A stretch of DNA of 64,000 bases from Salinarchaeum laminariae (GCF_023204835.1 NZ_CP096270.1:2992907-3056906), one strand, 5' to 3'; positions 1 to 8,892 are shown, numbered from the stretch's first letter. Program-made: numbers and translations. Notes: generated from the letters alone by a model not told the origin.

Positions 1-570
1 CTCGGTCTCACGGACACGAAGTCCGGTTCGGAGACTAACCTCAGCACGGAGAAAATCGCTCGAAAACACGCCAATTACCTTCGACAGGCCAGTCACCCGA
101 GCTTCGACGACACTCACATCGCCCACGTGTTCGTGGTCTTCTCTATGAGCGGACGGGAGGCCAACGAGATTGATTGGTACGATGCGATTGAGAAGGAGTA
201 TCGCGGTGGAACGGACGCAACGATGGTGGTCCTGTACGCAGACGCGCTAGCACAGATGGTCAACGCGCACCTCTCGATGGCCCAGCGGAACGAACTTAAC
301 CTGGCCAACGGAGGTGGAATCGTCGACGCATTCAGGCCATTTTTCAACTATCGGCTGTTCAAGCGCCGTCTGATCGACGACATCCGATTCACGACGCGGC
401 TCGACGACGAATCTCCCACAAAAGGCGAGAAGAGCTATCAGGGCGAATACTTCAACCGGGAACGGCTGCTCGTTGTCACGAAGGAAATGGTCCATAGCCG
501 GTGCAACGAGTTGATGGGCGACAGCGAGATTGAGGACGTTCTTTCGAATTATCCCTCGGACAGGTGGTGA
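1..570 (+). CDS. Partial nuclease-like protein (C-terminal part)
   Basis: The frame is open from the first base, so the gene starts before the window. About 189 residues remain. Near the visible start is an Asp-Thr-Lys-Ser-Gly stretch followed by a helix and a hydrophobic strand (HIAHVFVVFSM), an arrangement like the catalytic core of PD-(D/E)XK restriction enzymes such as the AlwI group. A later charged helical part ends with SNYPSDRW. I infer a restriction-endonuclease-like protein, but the N-terminal half that would prove it is missing. It fits the several other nuclease genes of this island. Confidence 0.6.
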   Translation, partial: LGLTDTKSGSETNLSTEKIARKHANYLRQASHPSFDDTHIAHVFVVFSMSGREANEIDWYDAIEKEYRGGTDATMVVLYADALAQMVNAHLSMAQRNELNLANGGGIVDAFRPFFNYRLFKRRLIDDIRFTTRLDDESPTKGEKSYQGEYFNRERLLVVTKEMVHSRCNELMGDSEIEDVLSNYPSDRW

Positions 571-690
571 AGCCTATGGGTCACACCCTGGCCACTTCAC
601 TACGACGCAAGATGTGGGCCCTCCAACGAGCGTCCGTCAAGTGCTGCGTTCGACGGCCCGAATGACGCCGATAGTGGGGGCCGTTAATCC

Positions 691-951
691 TCAACTGGCG
701 GAGTTAGTATGGCGTGCTCCTCCTGGCTCTCCGTCGTCCATCCACGCCTGTATGCATCGGTAAACGGACTCAACGCATTGCATCGCCATCTCGTTAATCA
801 GACGTCCGAAATCCTCTGGTGCTTCGTCGTCACGCGGTTGCGGCTCTTTCGTGAGGACACCATCCACATCAAGGACGAAGAGGGACGCAGTCCCGAATAG
901 ATCGAGCGGATGGCGACGTCGCTCATGATGGTGTTTGAACCGGATGAGCAA
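691..951 (-). other. Possible coding remnant
   Basis: An 86-codon open frame on the minus strand contains a hydrophobic stretch followed by DVDGVLTKEP and an acidic, ordinary-looking tail. No full family is recognisable. It overlaps the start of the plus-strand frame 910-1212, so at most one of the two is real there. It may be the decayed end of an older gene. The region 571-909 shows no other convincing gene. Confidence 0.2.
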
Positions 952-1212
952 ATCGGGCTTCCACCATCGAAGACAGCATCATTCGTGGAGGCGAAGACGA
1001 CGTTAGACGACTACGAATCTGGTTTCCGACCACGCCAGTACCGCGCAGTGGGGCACGCGCTTCGAACGTCCCGTGATGAAATTCAAAGCGCCGTACGTGA
1101 GTTAGGTGGTGAGCAGCCGGTGTCGATGCTAGATGTCCATAATGTGATCTGGATGTACGAAGACACAGGGGAAACAACGACTGACGAGCCCCCACCGTCA
1201 TACCGCAGTTGA
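910..1212 (+). CDS. Hypothetical protein, 100 aa
   Basis: Small open frame starting with ATG 12 nt after an in-frame stop. Residues from about 30 to 80 (FRPRQYRAVGHALRTSRDEI onward) look like a folded helical segment, and the end is Pro-rich. No family recognised. It could be a fragment of a longer decayed gene, because both neighbours are partial or broken and the frame has no clear promoter. Coding status is uncertain. Confidence 0.4.
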   Translation: MATSLMMVFEPDEQIGLPPSKTASFVEAKTTLDDYESGFRPRQYRAVGHALRTSRDEIQSAVRELGGEQPVSMLDVHNVIWMYEDTGETTTDEPPPSYRS

Positions 1213-1343
1213 AAGATTCACTCAAATAGTACGGGGAGGCCTTCGTCGACGACAATCCTTGGGCAGGGAGTCTACCTTCGCATTGATGTACCATTCTCAA
1301 TAGGGGCAAAGGGTTATTATCTAGTCAACTAGCGGTTGCTATT

Positions 1344-2297
1344 GTGCACATAGAGGAGGGACCTGCGATCGAGGCGGTTGGTGAGCGTGAAATTGACTTC
1401 ACGGTAGCTCAGCTGCTGTCTACATCGCCGCAGTTCAGACGCTGGTTCGTTGAGCAAGTCGTTCCCGACGCCCATTTTGGGGAATTTATCGGCGTAATTA
1501 CGCATGCGCATTACGCTGGTGAGGGAGAGTCGGACATCGAATTCGGGTTCCTGACACAGGCGGGAGATCGGCACGTCGTTTTGATCGAGAATAAAATCAA
1601 CGCTGCGAAACAGCCTGATCAGATCGAACGCTACTACAATCGAGGCGAGATCCGGGTTGAACGTCACGAGTGGGATTCGTTCTCAGTCTGTCTTTTGGCG
1701 CCGGAGGGATACGTCTCGAAGGCTGATGAGACGGGCGTTGACTCGGTTATTCACTATGAGGCGGTTCAGGCTCAGCTCGTGGAGCTCTCACACGATGGGG
1801 CGCCGTTCTTTCAAGACATATTCGAGACGGCGATGCGGAAATCGAGTACTGTTGATGCTTCGGCGACGATTGCTTCGATCGAGAATCGAGTTCATGCACA
1901 GACAGGGCTCCCACTGACCACCGCATTTACTGGACGGAAACGAGTGTCATTTCAGTCAAGCCACCCGGACCATCCCGACGCCGTCTGGTACGATGCATTC
2001 ATCGGGAAAACGGGTGAGTCCGGCAGGACAACCGTCAGGCTGCATATCGAGAGTATTGAGGAATTGACGGAGGAACGACGAAACGCCCTCAAGTCGACCA
2101 TATCCCGACACACCGAAGCGATTCCTGGATACGAATGCCATTTTCACAGGAAAGTGAACATAGTGTCTACGACAATCTGGCACGAAGATGCGCTTCAGGA
2201 TCCAGGTTTCGAGGACCACATTGAAGCGATAGTAGATGAGCTGATTCACCTGTCTACTACAATTCACCCGATTCTCGTCGAGGAAGACATCGCTTGA
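1344..2297 (+). CDS. PD-(D/E)XK nuclease superfamily protein
   Basis: A 317-residue protein starting at GTG. The N-terminal third carries a PD-(D/E)XK core: Asp64 in the strand ESDIEFGF, then Glu82-Asn-Lys84 in VVLIENKINA, followed by the helix QPDQIERYY, where Gln residues are typical of this family. The remainder (about 130-317) is a separate mixed alpha/beta region with no recognised domain. Such orphan nucleases are common in archaeal defence islands, but the target here cannot be read from sequence. There is no methylase next to it. The frame appears intact, unlike the related gene just downstream on the other strand. Confidence 0.8.
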   Translation: MHIEEGPAIEAVGEREIDFTVAQLLSTSPQFRRWFVEQVVPDAHFGEFIGVITHAHYAGEGESDIEFGFLTQAGDRHVVLIENKINAAKQPDQIERYYNRGEIRVERHEWDSFSVCLLAPEGYVSKADETGVDSVIHYEAVQAQLVELSHDGAPFFQDIFETAMRKSSTVDASATIASIENRVHAQTGLPLTTAFTGRKRVSFQSSHPDHPDAVWYDAFIGKTGESGRTTVRLHIESIEELTEERRNALKSTISRHTEAIPGYECHFHRKVNIVSTTIWHEDALQDPGFEDHIEAIVDELIHLSTTIHPILVEEDIA

Positions 2298-2532
2298 CCC
2301 GAAGACATCAGCACCTGACTGTCGCCACCAAGTCGATTGGCCCGAGATGTAATTCGAACGTCATTCGTGCTGTGCTTGCTATTTTCGGCTGTTTCATGTT
2401 TGTGAAGTCAATCCTGCCGGCACATGTGTTCGACAGTCACCGACGCTGCTAGTCCTTCCGTGCCTCGGTGTGTCCCAGTAGAGGCGCTGCGTTTTCTCTT
2501 GGGAAATTGAGAACGGATCTTGGAGCAACGGG

Positions 2533-3691
2533 CTAAACTGGAATCTCGTCTAATCCATCCGCAATGTCGTGAAATAGCCGGTCTAGTAAGATCATCCTCT
2601 CAACGGTTTTCTCGATGATTGTGGTAGCGTCTTGATCGGTGTCGATTTCCCATCCGAAGTAGAGGCGCTTCCAGTAGTCGGAACCGTGCTTGTTCCGGAG
2701 GATGTCTTTCACTTCGTCGGGGTCGGTGTACTCCTGGATGTCTCGTTCGGGGTGATTGAATCTGTTTCAGGACGTGCGGAGCGTCATGCCATTCTCCGTG
2801 ACGAGTTCAGCGAGTCGGTCTTGGTTTGCTTCTACGAAGGCACCGGCGTCGTCGCTGACTGCGTGGACGTGGTGGGCGACGAAGAGTTCGTTGCGGATCG
2901 CTGGGATCAGGAGTACTGGGTGGTATTTGGCGTCGACGTGTTCCGGGTGGTCCTGCGGGTGGAAGGGGATGATGTGGACGGATTGGTTCAGTGAGATCGA
3001 TCGGTTCCGCTCCGCAACGGAGAGACTGGTCGTTGTGGCGTGGTGCGGGACGGTATTGTCGTACCGTGTGTACAGGTCGATCCCGGAGAGTTGTCGGTGA
3101 AGCTCGAACGCCAATTCGACGACGTGTTCATCGTGCCGGGCGAACCACTCGCGTGTCTGTTCGAACGGCTCGAAGCCACTGAAAGTCTCGTAGTTTTCGT
3201 TCTCGAACATTCGTTGAAGCATCCGGATGGAGTCGGTGTCAGGGTCGAATGCCTGGACGCGTTCGGCGACGTCGTACCAACTGAGCCATTCGACGTCGGT
3301 CCGACTGAGCGGGTTCGTCGGATGGTCTGTGAAGACGTACAAGTGAGTGGTTCGCCCGCCACTGTTGCGTTCGAGTTTCCGAAGTTCCCCGTCGAGTTGG
3401 GCGTCGCTGGGGACGGCGTTCCCCGTCTTTGATTCGTATCCGACGAGTTCGTCCGTGTCTTCGACGACCCAGTCGAGGATCCAGTCCGTGTCGTCGTCCC
3501 GGGGGGTACGTGGCAGTCGGTCACGCTGGGTTGCAACGACAGTTGCCTCCTCGGAGAACTCGAGAGTGTCATGAATCGAATTCAGTACCGCTGGGCCGTG
3601 TTCCAGAGAGAGAGAGGGACAGCAGGGAAGCGAAGAAGTCGTTCTGTGACTCCTCCCCACGAATATGCCGGAAGAACGTGTCCTCAGCCAT
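2533..3691 (-). pseudogene. PD-(D/E)XK nuclease gene with frameshift and in-frame stop
   Basis: The natural start is ATG at 3689-3691 (MAEDTFFRHIRGEESQNDFF). After about 27 codons the frame runs into a (CT)6 repeat and is lost; the next frame, entered at LSLEHGPAVL, continues through a nuclease core with Asp before WILDWVVED and the Glu-Ser-Lys of VGYESKTG, then AQLDGELRKLE. That frame meets TGA at 2767-2769, yet the same frame then continues for about 77 sensible codons (HPERDIQEYTDPDEVKDIL) to TAG at 2533-2535. So one gene is hit twice: a repeat-linked shift and a nonsense change, possibly CGA to TGA. Function as a nuclease is inferred from the motif only. Confidence 0.75.
3605..3616. repeat. 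(AG/CT)6 dinucleotide repeat inside a coding region
   Basis: Six perfect AG units on the plus strand (CT on the coding strand) lie 25 codons after the ATG of the broken nuclease gene. In the present length the reading frame is closed by a stop about 45 nt downstream; four or seven units would join the start to the nuclease frame. This is the layout of a slippage-type frame switch, although the second lesion downstream argues for plain decay. Confidence 0.7.
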
Positions 3692-3778
3692 CGATGCAGG
3701 AATTCACCGGATCGAGGTTTACTCTTCGGGCATATGAGAATGCACGAAGCAGCTACAACTTTCCGTTTGAGGGGTTTA

Positions 3779-4063
3779 TCAGTCCTGTAGAAACCAGGGA
3801 GGGTCACCGCCCCGCTCTTCGATGAAATCCTTGGCGTCTTCCAATGATGTGAGCCTTACTACATCGCGGCCGCCGTACATTTCGACTGGAGCTTCTGGAT
3901 CTCGAGCGAGATTTTCCAGAACGTTTCCGACTTTCCCTTTATTGTGGCTCGCAAATCCCCATCCTTGCACAGTTGATATCTGCTTCTTGTGCTGCCCTGT
4001 AACCTTGTTTGAGGCGAGTTTTCTCACAACTTTGACCTCAAGATTAGAATCGCAGTCAGACAT
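3779..4063 (-). CDS. Small conserved haloarchaeal-type protein, 94 aa
   Basis: Start chosen at ATG 4061-4063 (MSDCDSNLEV); the open frame extends further up but that part reads like spacer. The protein has a basic first half (VRKLASNKVTGQHKKQ) with a GWGFASHNKGKV turn, and a second half ending LEDAKDFIEERGGDPPWFL. The shape suggests a small wHTH-like or nucleic-acid-binding domain, but I recognise no named family. It lies tail-to-head after the broken nuclease gene on the same strand and could have been its partner. Confidence 0.55.
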   Translation of the reverse strand: MSDCDSNLEVKVVRKLASNKVTGQHKKQISTVQGWGFASHNKGKVGNVLENLARDPEAPVEMYGGRDVVRLTSLEDAKDFIEERGGDPPWFLQD

Positions 4064-4386
4064 CGTGGATATATTTGATCCTGTCCCACATAAGTGTTGT
4101 TCAATATCTACATAGAGTCGGTTTGAATCTCTTCCATGTTTCTGATAAAGCCTGCGAGTGTATATGAAAACCACTACCTTTAATTCTATGGGGGTCAATT
4201 TCTCGTGTATGCCACGACGGCTCCAACCAGCTGGGACAGCGCCGACGAATGATTCAATCGCTAATAGCAATGGAGACATCACACCGTAGGAGGTGCCCTG
4301 ACTAGAAGGGGTATTGAGACTGATAGATAGCGCCGGGTATATGCTGACCCCCGCCTGTTGGTGATGAAGATTGGCGGGAACGCAAC
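4064..4386. other. Spacer without a supported gene
   Basis: This 323-base stretch separates divergent genes. The only long frame is an N-terminal extension of the minus-strand gene with poor protein character. A TATA-like GTATATG lies at 4337-4343, about 45 nt before the plus-strand wHTH gene, and may be its promoter. Nothing else is visible. Confidence 0.4.
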
Positions 4387-4716
4387 ATGGAAGCCAAAAA
4401 GAAAGAACCGACCGGATCGTACGCAGAAGGAACGGTCCTCACCGAACTATTCGGTGAAACACCCAAGGTCAAGATAATCGCAGCATTGCTGTCCGAGAGT
4501 GACGTCGATCTGAACGTGACACAGATCGCCGAATTAGCGGGACTCCACCGGACAACCGTTCATGGCCACATCGATGACCTGCGAAACCTCGAGGTCATCG
4601 AAGAAACAAGAAAGGTAGGCGGTAGCCCCATGTACCGAATCAATCGAGAGAGTGACGTCGCCGAGGACGTCGCAGAATTGGAGTGGGACCTGCTCGACGT
4701 GGTAGCAGAAGAGTAG
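4387..4716 (+). CDS. Winged-helix transcriptional regulator
   Basis: A 109-residue protein with one winged-helix domain over residues 15-95. The scaffold is TELFGETPKVKIIAALL, then the helix-turn-helix NVTQIAELAGLHRTTVHGHI and a wing VIEETRKVGGSPMYRI. Haloarchaea have many single-domain regulators of this ArsR/IclR-like type. No ligand domain is present, so the signal is unknown. It stands alone: the upstream gene is divergent and the downstream gene is over 200 bases away. DNA binding is a confident inference, the regulated gene is not known. Confidence 0.8.
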   Translation: MEAKKKEPTGSYAEGTVLTELFGETPKVKIIAALLSESDVDLNVTQIAELAGLHRTTVHGHIDDLRNLEVIEETRKVGGSPMYRINRESDVAEDVAELEWDLLDVVAEE

Positions 4717-5014
4717 CTTCCATCCACTTTCGGCATTTCATTCCATAGCAGTAGTCAACTCGGAGGAGTAGCTCCAGCCCATAGAGAGGTGATTGCAATG
4801 TTCGGGCAGGGACATTCTGAGCGCGTGCTGATGCACTGGGTTGTGAGGTTGATTTGGTTTTGGTCCAGTCTGGTTTGATCGATTGAGAGACGCAGACTAG
4901 AACCCCCGTTGCATCTATTGCGTATCGTGACGCACTGTGTTGGAACGGTGAAGACGGTCACGACACGAATCCCCCGATGACGACGAAGCGGCACTTGCTG
5001 AGCTGGAAGAGGAG

Positions 5015-5269
5015 ATGAGTGCTGATCGGTCAGAGGTGCTTCGGCGGCCCATCCGGCAGGGCCTCGGTGATTGGCGCAAGGAGCGAGTACTCGATCAACC
5101 CATCGACCACCGCATCACGCTGCGGAAGGCGTCGGAACTCGCAGATATCTCGTACGTCGAACTTCTGACGCTCGCCGCTGAGGAAGGAATCTACGTTGGA
5201 TACACGACGGAGGATCTCGAGCGGGACCTCGACTGCATCAAATGGTTGTCGTCGACGCGTCCGCGTTGA
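5015..5269 (+). CDS. UPF0175-type antitoxin, N-terminus frameshifted
   Basis: The 84-residue frame matches the UPF0175 antitoxin pattern: DRSEVLRRPIRQGLGDWR, then the helix-turn-helix ITLRKASELADISYVELL and YTTEDLERDLD. The usual N-terminal beta strand is found just upstream in another frame: GTG at 4948 reads VKTVTTRIP and would join through DDDEAALAELEEEM if one C were removed from the run CCCCC at 4971-4975. The present start at 5015 is therefore a remnant start. It overlaps by 28 bases the toxin gene that follows, which is also broken. Antitoxins of this kind bind a DUF3368 PIN-like toxin and repress their operon. Confidence 0.7.
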   Translation: MSADRSEVLRRPIRQGLGDWRKERVLDQPIDHRITLRKASELADISYVELLTLAAEEGIYVGYTTEDLERDLDCIKWLSSTRPR

Positions 5270-5729
5270 TTCCGTTAGCGCGGGTCGGGCGGCTCGATCT
5301 CATCGAGACCGCTTTCAATGAGGGGCGGACAACCGAAGCGGTTCGGGAGTAAGTCCTTACAGAGGGGAATCTTGGGACCGCTGCGCTCAAGGGATTTCTG
5401 GCGGACGTGACGGCTCACGACACGCCTGCTAGGGCCGAGGAAGTAGCGTCGATGGAGGGAACCGCGGTGGACGACGCGGCAGTGATCCTGCTTGCTGAGA
5501 CAGGTGGGGAACTTCTCCTCGCCAACGACAAGGGCTACTCGAGGTTGCACGGAGCCACGGCGTTGAGTGCTGGTGGGTGACGACACTGTTGCTCAGTTGC
5601 ACCAAAAATGGAGAGACGACAGGCGACGAGGCAGCGGACCTCCTGTATGACCTCGTAGACGAAGGGATGAACCTGCACCCGAAGGTCGAATCGCAAGTGC
5701 TGAACAAACTTCGCGAACGAGGCGGTTGA
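5242..5729 (+). pseudogene. DUF3368-type PIN toxin, broken
   Basis: Starts inside the antitoxin gene with MVVVDASALIPLARVGRLDL, the first acidic strand of a PIN-like nuclease. An in-frame TAA at 5350-5352 interrupts it after VRE, but the frame continues with VLTEG, TAVDDAAVILLAE and LLLANDKGY, the remaining PIN acidic sites, until TGA at 5578-5580. A shift near 5567-5575 then leads to the DUF3368 C-terminus (TGDEAADLLYDLVDEGMNLH) ending at 5727-5729. UPF0175 plus DUF3368 is a known toxin-antitoxin pairing; here the toxin cannot be made as one protein. Confidence 0.75.
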
Positions 5730-5736
5730 ATCAGCG

Positions 5737-6040
5737 TTATTGCGTGCCAGTCTCTGCAACGGGAATCCCGTACTTGGCTGGGTGACCGGCATGGGCCAGT
5801 TCCTGACGCGGGTTCGAAGCCGTCCCATTCGATCTGCTCGCCGATGAGATCGGGTAGATACTCGTTGCCGGGTGCAGAACGAGGTTCGATGAACCCGCCG
5901 TTCCAGTAGTGATATGGGTCGTCTGCGCACACGCCGATGAAAGGCGGAGTGAGCCGGATGCGATGTGACCCTCGAAGGCGAAGGGGTCGGCGAGCAGGGC
6001 GGTGGGGATCAGATATTGGATATGCCGGCGCGCGGAGTGA
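5737..6040 (-). pseudogene. Frameshifted remnant of unknown gene
   Basis: Minus-strand protein-like segments lie in successive frames: FAFEGHIASGSLR (about 5950-6000), then PYHYWNGGFIEPRSAPGNEY and LPDLIGEQIEWDGFEP (about 5815-5930), then NPRQELAHAGHPAKYGIPVA ending at TAA 5737-5739. Each reads like real protein but no single frame holds them. I do not recognise the family. It ends convergently with the broken PIN toxin gene. Confidence 0.4.
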
Positions 6041-6122
6041 CGCGGCGTAGGCGAGGGCGGTGACTAGTACTCAGCATCAACTCGGCAAAGACTAATATGA
6101 GAGAGGTACGGGAATTGACTCA

Positions 6123-6812
6123 ATGAATGAACCGCCGTTGAACGTCGACTTTTGGGCGTCACGGTACCGGGTGTACGAGCGTGATAATGAGGAGTACGAG
6201 GCGGCGCTCGGTGAATCAAGTCTCGTTGACAAAGCGGAGCGTCTCTGGGAGTGGAAGGGATTGAATCGCAGCGTTGAATTTGAGGATATCCGGCCGGCAA
6301 TCGATGATCTTGACATTGACCGGTACGTCGACTTGGAGCCGGACGCCGCGGTGCGGGAAGTGTTGGACCAGCTTCGGGAGAACGGCCCGATAGATGGGGA
6401 CGGGCTTGTGACGCCGGCCTTCCTACTGCATCTTGGAGCGAGTTCACCTGGTGATTCGTCTGTGACGTTCCCGATTTACGATCGGCGCGTGTGGAATGCG
6501 TACGTGTATCTCTGGGGGCTGCGCGGTGCAGACGAGCGACTGGCCTGGGCGGCAAGCAAGAGCACGGATGAGTACGGGAGGTTTTCGCAGCGTTTTCAGG
6601 AGAGTCGTGCGGGCGTTGCTCCGCGTCGGTATGAGCAGGCGTTGTTCATGTTTGGTGGCTTCATCATGAGCCTGGCAAGCGGTGATCAGCCGACGTCGAT
6701 TCAGACGGTCGACGAGGTGCTCGGTGAGCAGGAGGACGCGTTACGCCGGACGCAAGAGACTGCGGGGTACGGTGTGGTGAATCTGGAGACGGTTCGCGGA
6801 GAACAACGGTAG
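6123..6812 (+). CDS. Hypothetical protein, 229 aa
   Basis: An intact acidic, mostly helical protein. The central part TPAFLLHLGAS followed by VTFPIYDRRVWNAYVYLWG resembles the segment seen in several HhH-GPD-like or DUF families where an 'IYD-R-V' turn follows a helix, but this is a weak likeness and I assign no function. Residues 170-200 (RRYEQALFMFGGFIMSL) form a hydrophobic helix. A TATA-like element is not obvious; the ATG follows an A/T-poor leader. The next gene starts 38 bases downstream on the same strand and is likely cotranscribed. Confidence 0.6.
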   Translation: MNEPPLNVDFWASRYRVYERDNEEYEAALGESSLVDKAERLWEWKGLNRSVEFEDIRPAIDDLDIDRYVDLEPDAAVREVLDQLRENGPIDGDGLVTPAFLLHLGASSPGDSSVTFPIYDRRVWNAYVYLWGLRGADERLAWAASKSTDEYGRFSQRFQESRAGVAPRRYEQALFMFGGFIMSLASGDQPTSIQTVDEVLGEQEDALRRTQETAGYGVVNLETVRGEQR

Positions 6813-6850
6813 CACGAGGGGTTTTGTACGTGGCTGGTGAGGATGCGGGC

Positions 6851-7318
6851 ATGGATCGGTGTGGTGTTTGCGGGCGGTTCCGGGAGGGTGGCGGTGATCC
6901 GCACCCGGAGGAAGAGTCGTGCCCGCATGACGATCTGGGGTTGTACGAGTCATCTCCTGACGAGTCGTTATTGGAGGTGGTGCGGTGCACGGTTCCTGTG
7001 AACTCGGTGGCGGTGCGCGGCTGGTCACCCTCGTACCCGTTGTTCCGTCAGGTGCGTGAAACCAGGATGTGGACACCCACTGAATACGAGGTTGTTGAAG
7101 CCGGGGGTGTGGATTGTTCGCGGTGGAAGAAGGTTATTGAGACGGTCCCTGAGGAGGGGACGTTTTACCGTATCGAGTATGATCCAGGATCGCGATCGTT
7201 GATTGACTGGTACAAAGTGACTGGTGGATCAAGTGAGCTCGTGACTGCGGAGTTCCGCTCGTTTCTCCATATGGATGCTGGTGACGTGTCGTTTTTCGGG
7301 GCGACTGGGGAGTTGTAG
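6851..7318 (+). CDS. Hypothetical protein with CxxC motif, 155 aa
   Basis: The ATG at 6851 is preferred over an upstream TTG at 6824 because it places the metal-binding-like CGVCGRF at the extreme N-terminus. A further Cys-Pro-His lies near residue 24, so a small zinc site is possible. The rest is a beta-rich domain (MWTPTEYEVVEAGGVDCSRW, GTFYRIEYDPGSRSLIDWYK). No family recognised. It follows the 229-aa hypothetical gene closely on the same strand; the two probably form a pair. Confidence 0.55.
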   Translation: MDRCGVCGRFREGGGDPHPEEESCPHDDLGLYESSPDESLLEVVRCTVPVNSVAVRGWSPSYPLFRQVRETRMWTPTEYEVVEAGGVDCSRWKKVIETVPEEGTFYRIEYDPGSRSLIDWYKVTGGSSELVTAEFRSFLHMDAGDVSFFGATGEL

Positions 7319-7672
7319 CGAACGGTCGGGAGTTGGGTATGTTCGAGCGTGCGAAGGCGACGCTGTTCGTGTGTGGACCGTGACCCTGCTTCGGTTTGGT
7401 CCGTGGTGCCACATCCTGGCGAGGATTGGGAGGAGAGTCGCGGAATTGCTTGCTGAGATAATAATCGAGGGGCAGTGACCGGTGACCAAGGTCCTGTGGA
7501 GCCTGTCAGTGTGTCTGTGGGGAGCTTGGCAGTGGTGATTCGAGCGATCGTGTGAGTGCGACTCACTGTGAAGCGCTGTTGTGGCTAGCTGAATCGGTTT
7601 GCTAGTGAGGAAACTTCGATTCAACCGCGTACAGCCCAAAGTATTTTAAATAAATGCCGGCTAAATTAGCAC
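7319..7672. other. Spacer with promoter of the next gene
   Basis: About 350 bases with no convincing gene on either strand; the open frames here are low-quality and overlap one another. The 3' end holds the TATA element of the gene at 7673. The sequence TTGCTTGCTGAGATAATAATCG near 7446 is locally AT-rich but has no gene behind it. Confidence 0.4.
7643..7652 (+). promoter_or_regulatory. TATA box
   Basis: ATTTTAAATA is centred about 25 nt before the ATG at 7673, the spacing expected for a leaderless haloarchaeal transcript. Confidence 0.6.
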
Positions 7673-7990
7673 ATGGGACATAAAGATAGCCACGAAGAGC
7701 TTGAAAATCTGCTGATGGAACGTGCGGATGAGTCTGAAATTCTAGAGGGGGAGATTGAAGTTGCTGACGAGTACTTCCTGATCGGTGCGCATGATGACAG
7801 GGAGGCTGTGGATCACGCTGTGGAAGGGTTGAACGAGACGTTGCTAACCGATTTCGACTATGTAGCTGAGCCGTTCCTCCACCCCGACACGGGGGAACAA
7901 ACTGTGAGGGTTGTAGTAGAATCGGTCAAAGAATCTGAGAAAGAGGTAGCGACGAACATCAAGAACCACTTATCCGAAATTGAGGATTGA
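7673..7990 (+). CDS. Small acidic hypothetical protein, 105 aa
   Basis: A complete, very acidic protein with a strong TATA element at leaderless distance. It appears to be a compact alpha/beta domain: helix EELENLLMERADE, strand EYFLIGAHDD, helix VDHAVEGLNETLL, strand QTVRVVVESV and a C-terminal helix. No family recognised. It is a single gene; its minus-strand neighbour converges on it 13 bases away. Confidence 0.65.
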   Translation: MGHKDSHEELENLLMERADESEILEGEIEVADEYFLIGAHDDREAVDHAVEGLNETLLTDFDYVAEPFLHPDTGEQTVRVVVESVKESEKEVATNIKNHLSEIED

Positions 7991-8003
7991 GGAGAGTTAC
8001 TCG

Positions 8004-8306
8004 TCAGCGTGATCCAGGTCGTGTTGGACCGACAAGGGTGTCGACGCTTCGCTTCTGGTTCACCGCTTGAGGGACTGGTCCGTCGCTTGAGTCACGAAGC
8101 GTTCGACGACCCAAACGCCGCCCTAGTGCAGTTAGCGGATAATTTTGGGGCGTCTCGCCGGTCGGCGGCAGTTCCGTGGGTGCAACGACGTCATCGTAGG
8201 ACGTTGCGTCGACCAACGGCTCGAGTTCGAGCCAGAGATCACGAATTCGTTGGAGCGCCGGGAGATAAATCGGGCCGAACTCGCCGGCTCGATCGTCGTC
8301 GCTCAT
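8004..8306 (-). CDS. Hypothetical protein linked to wHTH gene, probably decayed
   Basis: The ATG at 8304-8306 overlaps the stop of the preceding wHTH gene (ATGA). The first 55 residues (EFGPIYLPALQRIRDLWLEL onward to TGETPQNYP) read like a conserved haloarchaeal partner protein. The rest is unusually basic, and another frame gives PKLSANCTRAAFGSSNA, which looks like the original continuation. I infer that indels have replaced the C-terminal half. In other haloarchaea a gene of this kind follows the same wHTH family; its role is unknown. Confidence 0.45.
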   Translation of the reverse strand: MSDDDRAGEFGPIYLPALQRIRDLWLELEPLVDATSYDDVVAPTELPPTGETPQNYPLTALGRRLGRRTLRDSSDGPVPQAVNQKRSVDTLVGPTRPGSR

Positions 8307-8814
8307 ACCGCGAGCTGGTGGCTGGCCTCGTCGTAGGCAAGTGCCGCTTGGGCGACGGCGAGATTCTGCCGCGTCGTTCGCCACGCGGTGAGGTCGTCCC
8401 AGCCGTCCGTCTCCTCGGCGTCGAGTTGCTGGGCGAGTTCCTCCGGTGATACTACGTCGTGACGGTCTTCATAACGCCGAACCTCGGTCTTCATCTCCTT
8501 GATGCTGTCCAGCAACTCCGGCCGGGTGACTTCCTCACGAAGTTCGTGGATCCGGGACATCAATACTCGGTCGCTGTTTCGCTTGTACAGCGTTGTTTGG
8601 CCGTCCGGTTCCGTCTCGGCGAAGCCAGTGTTCACGAGCGACTTGCAGTGCCGACGTGCCGTGGGTCGCTTACAAGCGCGCGGGCGGCGATCTCGGCTGC
8701 TGACTGCCCGGCGTGGGTTTGTTCGACGATTTCGTACACCCGTTCGAACGGTGTCGTGTCGTCTTTCCAGTCTGCTTTGACCTGCTCGTTGACGTCATCC
8801 CGCGACTCGGTCAT
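8303..8814 (-). pseudogene. wHTH regulator gene with one frameshift
   Basis: Frame one (from ATG 8812-8814) gives MTESRDDVNEQVKADWKDDT, a helix VYEIVEQTHAGQSAAEIAAR and ALVSDP. Adding one base near 8660-8664 would give DPTARRHCKSLVNTGFAETE, which continues in the second frame to the end at 8303 with SRIHELREEVTRPELLDSI, a coiled helical region and AYDEASHQLAV. This is the architecture of a common haloarchaeal wHTH family: N-terminal winged helix, C-terminal coiled coil. One missing base breaks it. The stop overlaps the next gene. Confidence 0.7.
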
Positions 8815-8892
8815 ACTGGGGTTACACGCCCCAGGAACAAATAATTTCCTGGGAAAAATATTCCGTTCGATGATGCTTGTGCAGGAGCATTG

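Noticed and set aside
2534..2766. Separate small gene downstream of the nuclease gene
   Set aside because: It is in the same frame as the nuclease segment across the TGA at 2767-2769 and reads as its C-terminus, so I treat it as part of one broken gene.
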